DNA of 64,000 nucleotides from Gigantopelta aegis (Eukaryota; Mollusca; Gastropoda; Neomphalida; Peltospiridae), in the NCBI RefSeq assembly GCF_016097555.1, contig NC_054708.1, positions 4,798,293 through 4,862,292 of the forward strand. The letters run 5' to 3'. How positions within the stretch are numbered: the first letter of the stretch is position 1; the number at the start of each line of letters is the position of its first letter. The position numbers were made by a program, and so were the translations under genes. Below, piece by piece: positions 11,211-20,454 of the stretch. The notes beneath the pieces are model-generated. The model ran no database searches. It saw only the letters and a program-made list of their open reading frames with translations, and was not told the origin of the DNA.

Positions 11211-13584
11211 GGGTTTAACCAGTCGATCGCCAGATGCAAATTGAAGTTAGATTTAACGAATATATTTAATCAGTAATTCGCTAAAAATCACTTTTGAGTT
11301 AATGAGGGTTGTTGTGGGGCTGGGGTATAAAAAGCGTGACTGACTTGCACTTTGAGGTTCTTGTAGATTTACGTCTTCTACTTCAACGTCCTCCTCGTCT
11401 TCCGCGTTCCGATCGTCGTCAATATACGGAATTGTCTGCTGAATGTCCGACGAACAAGTGTAAAAAGAAAAAGAAAACTAAATAATATTCCAACAACTGT
11501 TTCAATAACACAGGCACTGAATGTACTGCTCTTAGGTGTTACTTTACGCACACAGAGTACCCTGTTTATTTAACAAATCTAGAATACGCTGTCAGTATTT
11601 ACGTGTTATGGGGTATACACCATCAAATGATATCCCATAACGCATGGGGTTAATTCAGCTACGCGCAGCGTTTCCACGAACACACTAGTATACATCATGC
11701 ATATAAATATTATCACTATGATACATCATGCATATAAATATTATCACCACTAACAGACATATCTGGAAGCGTCTTTGAAAGAAGACTCTTCTATAGGATG
11801 ACAGCCACCGCCGGGATCTCTTCATGAGAGGCTGTCCTCCTGTAGACGAGGTACTAGATAGAGATTCAACCACTATTTCGACAAATGCCCATTCGACTCC
11901 GCCCTGATCATGTATTATGGTTTTGTCGTTCACATTGGATACCCTATTATCCTATTTTAGTAGCACCCGCACATATAGCAAGCATAGGGCTAGCTTGTTC
12001 ATTACAGGAATTTATTGGCCAGACGAAACAACATTTTATGGCAACAAGAACTGTCAGTTATCACCAATGGCAGGACTGGCAATGTTAACTGATATTATTT
12101 TATTGTTTTATATGTTGTTCTCATGTAACGTATATCATAGTTATTTAATTGCAGGCGCGGATCCAGGAATGTGTGCAGGGAAGTCAACATGTAACTACTC
12201 AAATGCACTTTAAAATGAGTGGAACAACTGTTTTTCGTCGTAACTTATCATGTATAGCCCACGTATAGAATAAACTACGTCTGCAACATCATTTGTAGCA
12301 TATATATAGAATAAACTACGTCTGTGCCTTATCATTTATAGCACACATATAGAATAAACTACGTCTGTGCCTTATCATTTATAGCATACATATAGAATAA
12401 ACTACGTCTGTGCCTTATCATTTATACACACATATAGAATAAACTACGCCTGTGCCTTATCATTTATAGCACATATATAGAATAATCTACGTCTGTGTCA
12501 TCATTTATAGCACACATATATAATAAGCTACGTCTGTGCCTTATCATTTATAGCACATATAGAATAAGCTACGTCTGTGACTTATCATTCATGGCACACA
12601 TATAGAATAAACTACGTCTGTGGCTTATCATTCATATGGTACACATATAGAATAAACTACGTCTGTCATTTATAGCACACATATAGAATAAATTACGTCT
12701 GTGCCTTATCATTTATAGCACATGTATAGAATAAACTACGTATGTGCCTTATCATTTATAGCACATGTATAGAATAAACTACGTCTGTGCCTTATCATTT
12801 ATAGCACACGTATAGAATAAACTACGTCTGTGCCTTATCATTTATAGCACACGTATAGAATAAACTACGTCTGTGACTTATCATTTATAGCACACGTATA
12901 GAATAAACTACATCTGTGATCTATCATTTATATTACACATATAAAATAAACTATATCTGTTATCTATCATTTATAGTACACATATAGAATAAACTACGCC
13001 TGTCATCTATTTTATAGTACTCATAAAATAAACTATGCCTGTGGTTTATAAACTACGTATGTGCCTTATCATTTATAGCACATATATTGAATAAAATGCC
13101 TTATCATTTATAGTACACATATAGAATAAACTACATCTGTGATCTATCATTTATATTACACATATAGAATAAACTATATCTGTTACCTATCATTTATAGA
13201 ACACATATAGAATAAACTACATCTGTGATCTATCATTTATATTACACATATAGAATAAACTATATCTGTGATTTATCATTTATAGTACACATATAGAATA
13301 AACTACGCCTGTCATCTATTTTATAGTACTCATAAAATAAACTATGCCTGTGGTTTGTGAGCTGATATTTTTTGACAGAAGACATCACGTACAATACCCG
13401 CTTGTTCTGTTGCACTCCCTACCACTTCAGAGGTCGTTTGTCGAGTGGGCGAGTTCCCAAATGTATTGCTGGACACAACCATTTCTTCATTTCTTTGGGG
13501 TTCATCCTCTTCCCTCGGGTGTTCCTCTTGAGCAGTGTTTCCACAGGGAGGTACATCTTTCTTTTTTGAACAGCAGGTACCCAT
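724..13584 (-). CDS. Modular trypsin-like peptidase gene, 5' part (five exons, 3' end outside window)
   Basis: Joined minus-strand exons are 13393-13584, 11345-11438, 5655-5768, 2519-2656 and 724-936. Phases fit throughout: 0, then 1, 1, 1, leaving a phase-1 donor at 724. The product starts MGTCCSKKK, which looks like an N-myristoylation/palmitoylation signal. A polar then acidic linker follows, then two short modules containing GGIIQLG and GPGIIQLG, then a trypsin-fold start with GTGFRVG and ITAYH-type sequence (IMTAYHIV); that His is the expected catalytic His. The catalytic Asp and Ser would lie left of base 1. Glycine-rich GG..Q.G segments beside trypsin-like domains recall linker motifs of invertebrate immune effectors, but that is inference. 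Exons 3-5 are well supported; exons 1-2 rest on phase and splice-site fit only, and further exons may exist between 5.8 and 11.3 kb. I do not recognise an orthologue. Confidence 0.6.
937..2518. other. Intron of peptidase gene, no feature seen except a GT tract
   Basis: AT-rich intronic sequence between exons 4 and 5. A (GT)n tract lies at about 2244-2273. The open frames at 1159-1374 and 2079-2354 show no recognisable domain. Confidence 0.6.
2519..2656 (-). CDS. Exon 4: second GGxIIQLG module
   Basis: A 138-bp symmetric phase-1 exon with a TTTCAG acceptor and a strong CAG|GTAAGT donor. It encodes HGGPGIIQLGKGSTVQYISD followed by a Thr/Pro/Lys linker. With the overhanging A of the preceding exon, the first codon becomes Thr. 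It shares its core motif with the exon at 5655-5768, so the two are probably duplicated modules. Confidence 0.7.
2675..2766. repeat. 46-bp tandem duplication
   Basis: Two copies of a 46-bp unit beginning GATTCATTAAAACCAAAAA lie just upstream of the exon 4 acceptor, differing at only a few bases. Confidence 0.85.
3145..3400 (+). mobile_element. tRNA-derived SINE, family 3
   Basis: The head carries an A-box-like stretch (TGGCTAGGCCATC) and GGTACTGAGTTCG. It runs through CACCCAGAGCG to a tail with TGTGCCCAGGACAGCG and a TTGGATATAAG-like end. The same family occurs at 4265-4490 (minus) and 30503-30760 (plus). Confidence 0.75.
3401..4264. other. AT-rich intronic stretch
   Basis: No gene seen. 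3635-3710 resembles the GAGTGATGTGTGAAAACC end of the inverted-repeat element at 27.2-28.3 kb. 4135-4205 is a run of TTACATTACATTGCATT-like degenerate repeats. Confidence 0.5.
4265..4490 (-). mobile_element. tRNA-derived SINE, family 3, inverted
   Basis: The reverse complement matches the copy at 3145-3400: tail with GCACGCTGTCCTGGG first, then TACCTACCAGGC and the head complement near 4450-4490. It is diverged. Confidence 0.7.
5021..5300 (-). mobile_element. tRNA-derived SINE, family 1 (minus), head truncated
   Basis: Reverse orientation starts with the tail GGAAATGTTTTATTTAAGGA, then CGCTGTCGCCACTTCATGGG, CACCATCCCACAGACAGG and GTGCACTGGCTGGAG. The tRNA head is cut off after the GGGGATCGAT B-box region. 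The two open frames here are SINE sequence, not a gene. Confidence 0.9.
5440..5466. repeat. Poly-C tract
   Basis: Near-pure C run with one T. Similar homopolymer C/G runs recur across the window. Confidence 0.9.
5655..5768 (-). CDS. Exon 3: first GGIIQLG module
   Basis: A 114-bp symmetric phase-1 exon with a TTACAG acceptor and an AA|GTAATT donor. It encodes a segment with EDGGIIQLGADSSVTFEG, alternating small/polar and beta-branched residues like a short beta unit. It resembles the exon at 2519-2656 in the core G-x-I-I-Q-L-G-x-x-S-x-V. Symmetric phase would allow duplication without a frame change. Confidence 0.65.
5887..5938. repeat. (AAT)n microsatellite
   Basis: About 17 AAT units with one interruption, just upstream of the 5655-5768 exon in the peptidase gene. 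Confidence 0.95.
6193..6427. repeat. Left terminal inverted repeat of Tc1-type element
   Basis: Pairs with 8937-9170. Shared blocks include TTTAGACCCAAAG, AACCCCGACAGG (reverse on the other side) and TAACTAAGGTCATTTGCATA at the inner end. Confidence 0.85.
6480..6660 (+). mobile_element. SINE family 1 tail fragment inside the Tc1-type element
   Basis: Begins TAGACAGGATGGTGCATATA, passes TGTCTGACGCCACATAAACG and ends GTGTCGTTAAATAAACATTT. The head is missing. Confidence 0.85.
6817..8121 (-). pseudogene. Tc1/IS630-family (DDE) transposase, inactivated
   Basis: Reading from the ATG at 8121: MGKSKNTSV..., an in-frame TAG after about 15 codons, then a helix-turn-helix region (RGRPRYASYRIVDRVSAALK), a second HTH-like part and the first catalytic Asp in IVYQDETWVN. 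A frameshift near 7505-7520 moves to another frame, which continues RLIICHAG, the second Asp in VIVMDNASYH and the Glu in ELNPIELIWSQVK. The order and spacing fit a DDE_3 transposase. With one stop and one frameshift no active protein can be made. A C-terminal Ser/Glu-rich tail ends at 6817. Confidence 0.9.
8427..8503. repeat. (TA)n microsatellite
   Basis: About 38 TA units without interruption, inside the Tc1-type element. Confidence 0.95.
8937..9170. repeat. Right terminal inverted repeat of Tc1-type element
   Basis: Inverted copy of 6193-6427, ending TGAACAGGAT. The two differ by only scattered substitutions, so they diverged recently or are being homogenised. Confidence 0.85.
9331..9430. 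repeat. Direct repeat left of LINE fragment, with (TTA)n
   Basis: TTAATAGACGTTCATGTTGT followed by AATTATTGTTGTT and a TTA tract. The same block recurs at 11116-11210 on the other side of the LINE. Confidence 0.75.
9431..11060 (+). pseudogene. Non-LTR retrotransposon (LINE) ORF2 C-terminal part, truncated and broken
   Basis: Three open pieces (9438-9893, 9910-10223 and about 10225-10670, in shifting frames) read like the C-terminus of a LINE ORF2. First is GGGLQMLNIYNFMMALKASW, a typical post-RT block; later comes a zinc-knuckle-like CTFCGSSPETLTHLFYYC then VTDLW. Stops and frameshifts separate the pieces, and the endonuclease and RT core are absent, so this is a 5'-truncated dead copy. The 3' part ends GCTGGGGACAATAAAATATT, a LINE tail; a related tail lies at 17221-17318. 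The clade is probably L1/Tx1-like; this is recognition of the pattern only. Confidence 0.8.
11061..11215. repeat. (ATT)n tracts and right-hand direct repeat flanking LINE
   Basis: An ATT tract, then GGGTTTAACCAGTCGATAGC, then the TTAATAGACGTTCATGTTGT block with a second ATT tract, then GGGTTTAACCAGTCGATCGC again. Confidence 0.75.
11345..11438 (-). CDS. Exon 2 candidate: acidic linker
   Basis: A 94-bp segment follows a long pyrimidine tract and ATTCAG acceptor and ends at an AA|GTCAGT donor. It reads QTIPYIDDDRNAEDEEDVEV and continues acidic. Entry phase 0 and exit phase 1 match the proposed exon 1 donor and the acceptor of the exon at 5655-5768. Only one of the three frames stays open with this composition. 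There is no homology support. Confidence 0.4.
11439..12224. other. Intronic sequence with no recognised gene
   Basis: Contains a short direct duplication near 11691-11745 (ACATCATGCATATAAATATT twice). The overlapping open frames at 11685-12213 show no domain. Confidence 0.4.
12225..13350. repeat. 43-bp satellite array A
   Basis: About 25 copies of a 43-bp unit with ATAGAATAAACTACGTCTGT, GCCTTATCATTTATAGCA and CACAT. Copies at the right side vary more (CTATATCTG, truncated units). It lies in the first intron of the peptidase gene, ending just before exon 1 (13393). Confidence 0.9.
13393..13584 (-). CDS. Exon 1 of peptidase gene: putative acylated N-terminus
   Basis: 64 codons from the ATG at 13584 to a GTACGT donor at 13392-13391. 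Gly2, Cys4, Cys5 followed by KKK fits a dual-acylation membrane anchor. The rest is rich in Glu, Gln, Ser and Thr with no fold visible. A sequence ending TTTAG lies directly before the ATG, so a separate 5' untranslated exon at higher coordinates is possible. Alternative donors a few bases away would change the phase. Confidence 0.5.
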
Positions 13585-13786
13585 CTAAATAATACTGACA
13601 GTACATGTATAATAAATAAAAGAAGACAGTTTAAAATAGTTTCAGCAGTATAACAACAGTATAGCAAATAAATGTGTACATGTGTTTGTTTATTTATTTA
13701 TTGGCAGTGGATAATAATATTTACATTAATGGCACATATTACTACTAATCAGAGCTGCAACTGTACAAATGCAACTTACAGAACAC

Positions 13787-13892
<106 letters not shown>

Positions 13893-14022
13893 CAAACCTG
13901 TCTTAAGTGATCACACAAGGGAGTAGATAAAATTGGCCGATTAAGACAGGTGGCCGCTGATTATAGGTTGTCAAATATAGTCTTTAAAACATTTGTTGTT
14001 GTTTCTTGTTTTACCGTCTGTA

Positions 14023-14235
14023 CTGAAGGAAGGAAATGTTTTATTTAACTACGCACCCAACACATTTTACTTACATGTTACATGGTTAAGGACCACACAG
14101 ATATTGAAATAGATATTGAAATAGGAAACCCGCTGTCGCCACTTCATGGGCTACTCTTTTCGATTAGCAGTAAGGGATCTTTTGTATGCACCATCCCACA
14201 GACAGGATAGCACATACTACAGCCTTCGGGAATGT
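14023..14235 (-). mobile_element. SINE family 1 (minus), head truncated
   Basis: GAAGGAAGGAAATGTTTTAT, CTACGCACCCAACACATT, CGCTGTCGCCACTTCATGGG and CACCATCCCACAGACAGG. It carries a short internal duplication of AGATATTGAAATAG. Confidence 0.9.
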
Positions 14236-14544
14236 ATTAAATTAACCGTTTTCAACATGTTTGGGGGTTTTTTCATTTCTACTTCATGTGGTGTATTATG
14301 ATAGTACGTGAATCTGCATATTATGTCAAACATAGCTTGCCCGGAGGCAATTAGATGCAGTTCAGAGTCATACTTTCTTAATTGCTACACAGCTGAGATG
14401 TCGCGACTGAATGGATACTTGTATTCCTGAAGGTGTGAAGATCGGTTATTTGCGGCACCTTATCGCTGTTGTTAAAATATCCCTTTTATATAACATTAAA
14501 CATTTACTGTGGCCGCTTACTACAGGTATTTTAGAGATTTGGGG

Positions 14545-15165
14545 CCGCTGGTGATTTATGATTTGAGGTACCATATACTATGTGATTTATGATTTGTAGT
14601 ACATATATATTATATAATACACTATGTGATTTATGATTTGAGGTACACATATATAATACACTATGTGATTTATGATTTGAGGTACCATACATTATATAAC
14701 ACAATATGTTATTTATGATTTGTAGTACACATATATTATATAATATACTGTGATTTATGATTTGAGGTACACATATATTATATAATACACTATGTGATTT
14801 ATGATTTGAGGTACCATATATTATATAATACACTGTGTGATTTATGATTTGAGGTACAATATATTATATAATACACTATGTGATTTATGATTTGAGGTAC
14901 ACATATATTATATAATACACTATGTGATTTATGATTTGAGGTACACATATATTATATAATACACTATGCAATTTTGTACACATGTGGTTTATGATGTGTG
15001 AAACAAACACATAATGCACAACGATTGTGATTTATGTTTTGTAGTTCACAAAGATAATACACTGTTGTTTATGATTTGTAATTCACATATATAATACACT
15101 ATACGATTTATGATTTATAGTACACATAAATAATACACAGTTGTTTATGATTTTCAAATTGCAAA
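14545..15165. repeat. ~44-bp satellite array B
   Basis: About 14 units with GATTTATGATTTGAGGTACA, CATATATTATATAATACACT and ATGT; unit length varies from 32 to 45. The motif resembles array A (TTTAT, AGTACACATATA, AATA.ACTA). The 100-residue minus open frame here is satellite translation. Confidence 0.9.
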
Positions 15166-15194
15166 TATATAAATTAATATCATACCTCAGCACT

Positions 15195-16370
15195 ATGGAA
15201 TCCCACTCAAGATCGTAAATAGCATCAAACTGCTCTAAACTGATTTCAGGTCACAGGTCATTTGCGGTCAATACCTGACAGAAGATTTTGAAATCAAGAC
15301 CGGAGTGAAGCAAGAATGCATACTATCTCCCTTCCTCTTCTGCCTTGGTACCGACTGGGTCATTAAAGGAACAGTATAAGGAGAAAACAGCGGCATCAAA
15401 TGGACGTTCACGGAGATACTTCAAGATCTAGACATTGCTGATGGCATAGCTTTTCTGTCACATCGCTGCAGAGACATCCAAAGAAAAGGTGAGGAACTGT
15501 CCCAAAATGCCGGATCAATTGAATTAAAACATCAACACCAACAAGACCAAGGCACTACGAAACAACAACCAAACAGCAGATCCCATCACGATTGGAGGAA
15601 GAGACATTGAAGAGGTGACCGAGTTCACCTACCTTTGGGCCAAGGTGACAACAGATGGAAACTCTATATCAGAGGTCAAGGCAAGGGTCAGCAAGGCAAG
15701 AGGGGCTTTTGCGGCACTGAAGAACATCTGGAAGGCCAACAAGATCAGCAACAGAACCAAGATTCGCCTGTTCAAGAGCACAGTGTGCTGCTGTATGCAG
15801 CGGAATCATGGAAGGTCACCAAAGGCATCTGTCAGATGCTGGAAGTTTTCCAGAACAAGTGCCTCAGGAGGATTCTGCGCATCTACTGGCCAAACAAAAT
15901 CACCAACAAGGAACTCCATGAAAGGACAGGCATGCAGCCCATCTCTCTCGAGGTTAAATGCCGCAGATGGAAATGGATTGGACACGACTGCAGAATGCCA
16001 CTGACATCCATCCCAAGAGTGGCCATGTGCTGGACCCCTGGTGGCAAGAGAATGAGGTAGAGGCCCGAGGAGGAGACCTGGAGAAAATTGGTGGAGAAGG
16101 AGATGAAGGCTCTTGGGTGGAGTTGGGGCCAGGTGACGAAGCTTGCAACAGACAGACAACATTGGCGTTCTTTGGTGTCGGCCTTATGTGTGACCGCACA
16201 CGAAGAGGATTAAGGATTAAGGCCCCAGATAGCACAACAACGTTGACCCAACGTCGCCATGGTTGGCACTATCGCCACGATGTTGGCAAATCGTTGGTTC
16301 GGGCCGATCTCGCCTCACCTTGCGACCGCGTGAGGAAACCTCTGACCTTTACCTTCAGTTAGTCATTTAT
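15195..16370 (+). pseudogene. RTE-type non-LTR retrotransposon reverse transcriptase, dead
   Basis: A frame-shifting plus-strand copy of the RT C-terminal half. It reads FEIKTGVKQECILSPFLFCL, a stop after WVIKGTV, then LDIADGIAFLSHRCRDIQRK, FTYLWAKVTTDGNSISEVKA, KARGAFAALKNIWKANKISN and, in another frame, LYAAESWKVTKGICQMLEVF and CLRRILRIYWPNKITNKELH. Many molluscan genomes carry this RTE-like family. The catalytic YADD-type motif reads IADG, so the second Asp is lost. At least two frameshifts and one stop are visible. The 5' end meets satellite B near 15170. Confidence 0.85.
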
Positions 16371-16950
16371 GTTTGAACAAAAAATATTTCCAGCCTTCAT
16401 TTCAAGAATTTAACCAGTCACGTAAGTATTTGGATCACGATATAAAATCTTAATGAATATAAATATTTTGTGCTTCAAAAAATGTATGATTTATATGTGA
16501 AATCACGATGGTTTTGTGTGAATAGTAAAAAATAAATTACCGCATCGAAGGATTTGCGCCGAATTTACTTTTGCTTGAAGGCGTCGGCTCGACGTTAGCA
16601 CGTTGCACCGACATTAGCAAAATACTCAAGTTAGAAAAACAAATACCGGTCACTATATTTGGTATGATAAATAATGAAACTAGAAAACAATTATCAACAT
16701 TAAATATTTATAGTATGGAAATCCAACAGATTAAGCCATTATAAATAGTTTACAAAGGAAATTTTAGATAGAAAAAATTATATTAACAAAATTATAATTA
16801 TAATAAATTTAATTAATAATTCTGTATTTAAATAATAAAAAACGAAATCTCAGCTTGTTTGGAAACAAACAGAATGAAAACACAAGCAAAATAAAGCAAT
16901 AAAAAATATTTAAAAAAAAATCTTATTAAGATCTCGGTATCTTATCATTC
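16371..16950. other. Anonymous AT-rich stretch
   Basis: Nothing recognised. GACGTTAGCACGTTG-type sequence at 16590-16610 follows the RTE copy. Confidence 0.4.
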
Positions 16951-17102
16951 CAGGAACATTTTGTTTTCAAAATCTTGATTAGTGGTATTTCTTGTCTATT
17001 AAAAATTGATAAGCAACTACTGTTTAATGTTTTAAAATTGTATAGCAATCTCTGATACTTGTGTAGCAAATCATGAAACGATACTGAACAAAATGTTACC
17101 TG
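16951..17102. mobile_element. ~152-bp inverted-repeat element (MITE), copy 1
   Basis: Starts CAGGAACATTTTGTTTTC and ends ACAAAATGTTACCTG, which are inverted copies. The interior matches 62026-62178 (AGCAATCTCTGA.ACTTG, AAAATTG, TTTAATGTTTTAAAA). Confidence 0.8.
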
Positions 17103-17220
17103 CATTCTATCTCCCTCTTCTCTCTCACTGTTTTCCTTTCTTATTTTATTTTTCAAAAAGCTAAACATCTCTTTATGAATGCTATGATTATATTATATAT
17201 TTATTTAATATAATATATTT

Positions 17221-17318
17221 GATGACGTTAAAAACATATTGGAAGGCAGTGATTCAGGCTCCCCAAGCATGACATTGTCATTGATATGGGGATAATAAAA
17301 TTTATAATCTAAAAACTA
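17221..17318 (+). mobile_element. LINE 3' tail fragment
   Basis: GTGATTCAGGCTCCCCAAGC, then GACATTGTCATT and ATGGGGATAATAAAATTTAT. The same layout closes the LINE at 10980-11050 (GAATCAGGGCACCCCAAC, TGGCATCGTCA, GGGGACAATAAAAT). Confidence 0.65.
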
Positions 17319-17690
17319 TATGATATTTATATTAACACTATTGGCATCTACAAAGTGATATTGAAAATGTCAGGCAGTCTGCTTGAAATTTTATTAGTAA
17401 GGTGTGTGGACATAATGTATTATATTATTTGTTCACACAAACAAATCTTTCAAAACATTTATTCTAAATCCTGTGATGTATTCTAACAAATAGTATAAAT
17501 CTGTCATGTGTTATTTTAATATGTATGTTAAGAGCTGAACAATTAATTAAACATCCACTTGCAACATATTTTCATATTTAATGCTGCTGTATTTATAGGT
17601 TGCCTATTTTAATTCTTTGGACGCATAACAGCAAAGGATATAATTGAGAGAATAATGGAGTGCATATTCACCCAGCCCTTTGCTTGTCAG

Positions 17691-17746
17691 TACAACTGGG
17701 TTGGCAGGAGGAAACAAACGGCATCAGGAAATTAATTCTCAGAAAG
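17691..17746 (+). CDS. Candidate internal exon, unknown gene
   Basis: A 56-bp segment after a CCCTTTGCTTGTCAG acceptor, ending AAAG|GTGATA. In one frame it reads TTGLAGGNKRHQEINSQK with a one-base G overhang. That G joined to the exon at 18243 gives Asp and keeps the frame open. No homologue recognised; upstream exons not found. Confidence 0.35.
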
Positions 17747-18242
17747 GTGATAAAAGGTATTATTACCCCTAATATTATGATTCAAAATATCTTGATACTA
17801 TCAAAGTGTTACGTCCCACTAGGAGTGTTGCGTCACACTTGACATAACAAATGATCACCGTCTGCATTCTTATGCAATACTTTCTCAATTTAAAACAATT
17901 ATTTGGGTAATAAATAGGATATTAGACTTGAAATAATTTTTATTTATCACTCACTAAGGCTAATGAAAATCATTTCATTTGTGATATAAACTTGATACGA
18001 AATGGACACTCGTTTAAGATCCTATAATAAATTGTACACAGACATGAAATATTTATTGTTTGTTGGAAATTTGTTGGTATATATTAGGTTTACAATGATT
18101 AATTTTGCTAATAATTTAAGTTAAAAACCATTAATTCAATAATAATTTTTTCAAGCTATAATTGAATTAACTTGTGACAAAATTCGACATCTAATAAGTT
18201 GAAAATATGTATTTAATATTTGCCATTTCTTATTTTCTGAAG

Positions 18243-18342
18243 ATGCTGCCAAAAACAGCAACATAAAAGAGGCAGGAGCGGAACTGCATCTTAGAAATTG
18301 GTTAAGATATGCATCGGACCGAAGTGGGGGCCACAAATGGAA
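18243..18342 (+). CDS. Candidate exon, helical C-terminal segment of unknown gene
   Basis: A T-rich acceptor (CTTATTTTCTGAAG) precedes 100 bp reading DAAKNSNIKEAGAELHLRNW then LRYASDRSGGHKW. It ends in a strong AA|GTGAGT donor. If unspliced, the frame stops at once after one Lys (TGA). The amphipathic, basic character looks like real coding sequence, but I cannot name the family. Confidence 0.4.
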
Positions 18343-18740
18343 GTGAGTTTTTGCCATCATATTTGACTATTTTCATTTAGGGCTATTCCTTTTAAAAGTC
18401 ATGAGGTGGGTAGGGGAGGGCCTGGACATTTGTGGACCCCTACCTACACATTTTCAGTATTTGTTAATAATGGTGAACATAGTAGAATCTGTATAAAGAC
18501 ATCCCTCCCCACATTTTTAAAAATCTTCAGGCTTACCCCAACCCTTATCCCTTATATCTTTATTTAATGTGTAACACTGAATAAGATAAAACAAATTAAG
18601 AACTAAGACACAACAAGTAATGTACATCAACATGGAACACAATAAGAGAAAGTCTATAGGTGTATATCACACCTGTATGTGGCAAGTCATGTAATAGCTA
18701 GGTTATTTAGTTTTAGAATTATGAATAAGTAGTTTCATGA

Positions 18741-19262
18741 GTCGGGATGTAGCCCAGTGGTAAAGTGCTCGCTTGATGCGCGGTCGGTTTGGGATCGATC
18801 CCGTCGGTGAGCCCATTAGGCTATTTCTCGTTTCAGCCAGTGCATCACTGGTATATCAAATGCCGTGGTATGTGCTATTCTGCCTGTGGGATGGTGCATA
18901 TAAAAGATCTCTGGCTACTAATGGATAAATATAGTAGGTTTCCTCTCTAAAACTAATATGTCAAAATGATCAAATGTTAGCCGAACCCCCTCACTGAAGC
19001 CAATGGTCCGCTTTCAGAACTAAAATATACAGGTTTATACATATGGAGTTTCTGGTGGTGCAAAAAAACAACAAAAAAAAGGTCCACTTGGTTCATATTC
19101 GACCCCCCCCCCCCCCCCCCCATGTCCAGATCACGCTACGCCCCTGCCGATGATTAATAAATCAATTGGTTCATATTCGACCCCCCTCCCAGGTCCAGAT
19201 CACGCTACGCCCCTGCCGATGATTAATAAATCAATGTGTTTTAGTGGTGTCGTTACACAAAA
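18741..19262 (+). mobile_element. SINE family 1, full head, interrupted and with internal duplication
   Basis: The head GGGATGTAGCCCAGTGGTAA carries a clear A box and GGGATCGATCCC a B box. The body runs to about 18980 (AATGATCAAATG). Foreign sequence with a poly-C tract (about 19103-19121) follows. The SINE tail GCCGATGATTAATAAATCAA then occurs twice (about 19147 and 19218) with a copied segment TTCATATTCGACCCCC, and ends GTGTCGTTACACAAAACAAA. Confidence 0.8.
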
Positions 19263-19272
19263 CAAACTTTAA

Positions 19273-19613
19273 AGGGACATTCCTGAGTTTGCTGCAATGT
19301 TTAAGGTGTTATCGACTAACAAAGACTTTTTAACAATTGTAATTACATATCAAATATATTTTTCTGCACAAAATATTAGTGACTGTATATTAAACATGTT
19401 TCTGATCGTTCTCATATTTGTACTAGGTTAAATTACATTTTATTTCCTAAAATATTTTGGGTTTCTTACAAATATTAAGACGACCAGAAACACATTGAAT
19501 ATACAGACATTGACATTCTAAACAAGAACATATATTTAATATGTACGTTTAATCGTAGCAATATTTTATTAGTCGGAAACATCTTACAATGCAGCAAACT
19601 CAGGAATGTCCCT
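19273..19613. mobile_element. TTAA-target inverted-repeat element (MITE)
   Basis: The termini AGGGACATTCCTGAGTTTGC and GCAAACTCAGGAATGTCCCT are perfect inverted copies. TTAA lies on both sides (19269-19272 and 19614-19617). The TTAA target fits the piggyBac or Kolobok superfamilies. Confidence 0.85.
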
Positions 19614-19629
19614 TTAAGTACTTTCCACG

Positions 19630-19822
19630 ACTACCCTGTTTGTGAGATGGTGCATATAAAAGATCCCTTGCTGCCAATCGAAAAGAGTAGCCCATGAAGT
19701 GGCAACAGCGGGTTTCCTCTCTCAATATCTGTGTGGTCCTTAACCATATGTCTGACGCCATATAACCGTAAATACAATGTGTTAAGTGCGTCGTTAAATA
19801 AAACATTTCTTTCTTCCTTCAT
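19630..19822 (+). mobile_element. SINE family 1b tail fragment
   Basis: GAGATGGTGCATATAAAAGA, TAGCCCATGAAGTGGCAACA, CTGACGCCATATAACCGTAA, ending GTGCGTCGTTAAATAAAACA. The head is missing. Confidence 0.9.
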
Positions 19823-20016
19823 TAAGTACTTTCATGTTAACTCGAGAGAAATGTTATACGTTATTTTTTAACAACAGTAATAGTCTGAACAAGGTGACAT
19901 TTGCGTATACTGAATACACACGAACAAGCTTTTTATTCAGTGGTATATACTTTAATTTTAAATAATTTCAGGTGTATATTTAAGACTAAACTGTTGAAAT
20001 TCTTTTAGTATGACAT

Positions 20017-20422
20017 CATGGGCGGATCCAGGAAATATTTTTAGGGGGGGACCAAAAAAGAAGGGCACATTGACTCGTCAAAAGGGCACCTTACTACAAG
20101 TTTTGATATTTACAATTAATATGAATTCCTACAGTTCTACGTCATAATATACTAGCAATAATGAAGTAAATTGGCGTCACTCGCGTTAGAACCTCAATGG
20201 GGCCCCATTGAGACTCAATAACACAGACACATATCTGCAAGCTTGCGCATGTACACGAAAATCTTGATTTCATTTATCTACAATATAATTATTGTTTACT
20301 TAAAAAAAAAAAAATTCTACAAACAAAAAGGGCACTTGGACATTTTGAGGGCACTTGAACAATTTTTTGGGGGGACGCGTCCCCCTGGTCCCCCCCCCCC
20401 CCCCCCCTTGGATCCGCCCATG
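20017..20422. mobile_element. Inverted-repeat element with CATGGGCGGATCC termini
   Basis: Left CATGGGCGGATCCAGG and right TTGGATCCGCCCATG are inverted. GACAT flanks both sides (20012-20016 and 20423-20427); GACATCAT is an alternative 8-bp reading, which would suggest hAT. G-rich and C-rich runs lie inside each end. Confidence 0.8.
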
Positions 20423-20454
20423 GACATCATTATCTTCTGCATTTGTCATTGCAG

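Noticed and set aside
14531..14833. 100-residue minus frame with NHKSHSVLYNI repeats
   Set aside because: Translation of satellite B.
18741..18815. tRNA genes at SINE heads (also 20850, 25902, 35785, 40566, 63600)
   Set aside because: A and B boxes exist, but no cloverleaf with acceptor stem can be completed; they continue into SINE bodies.
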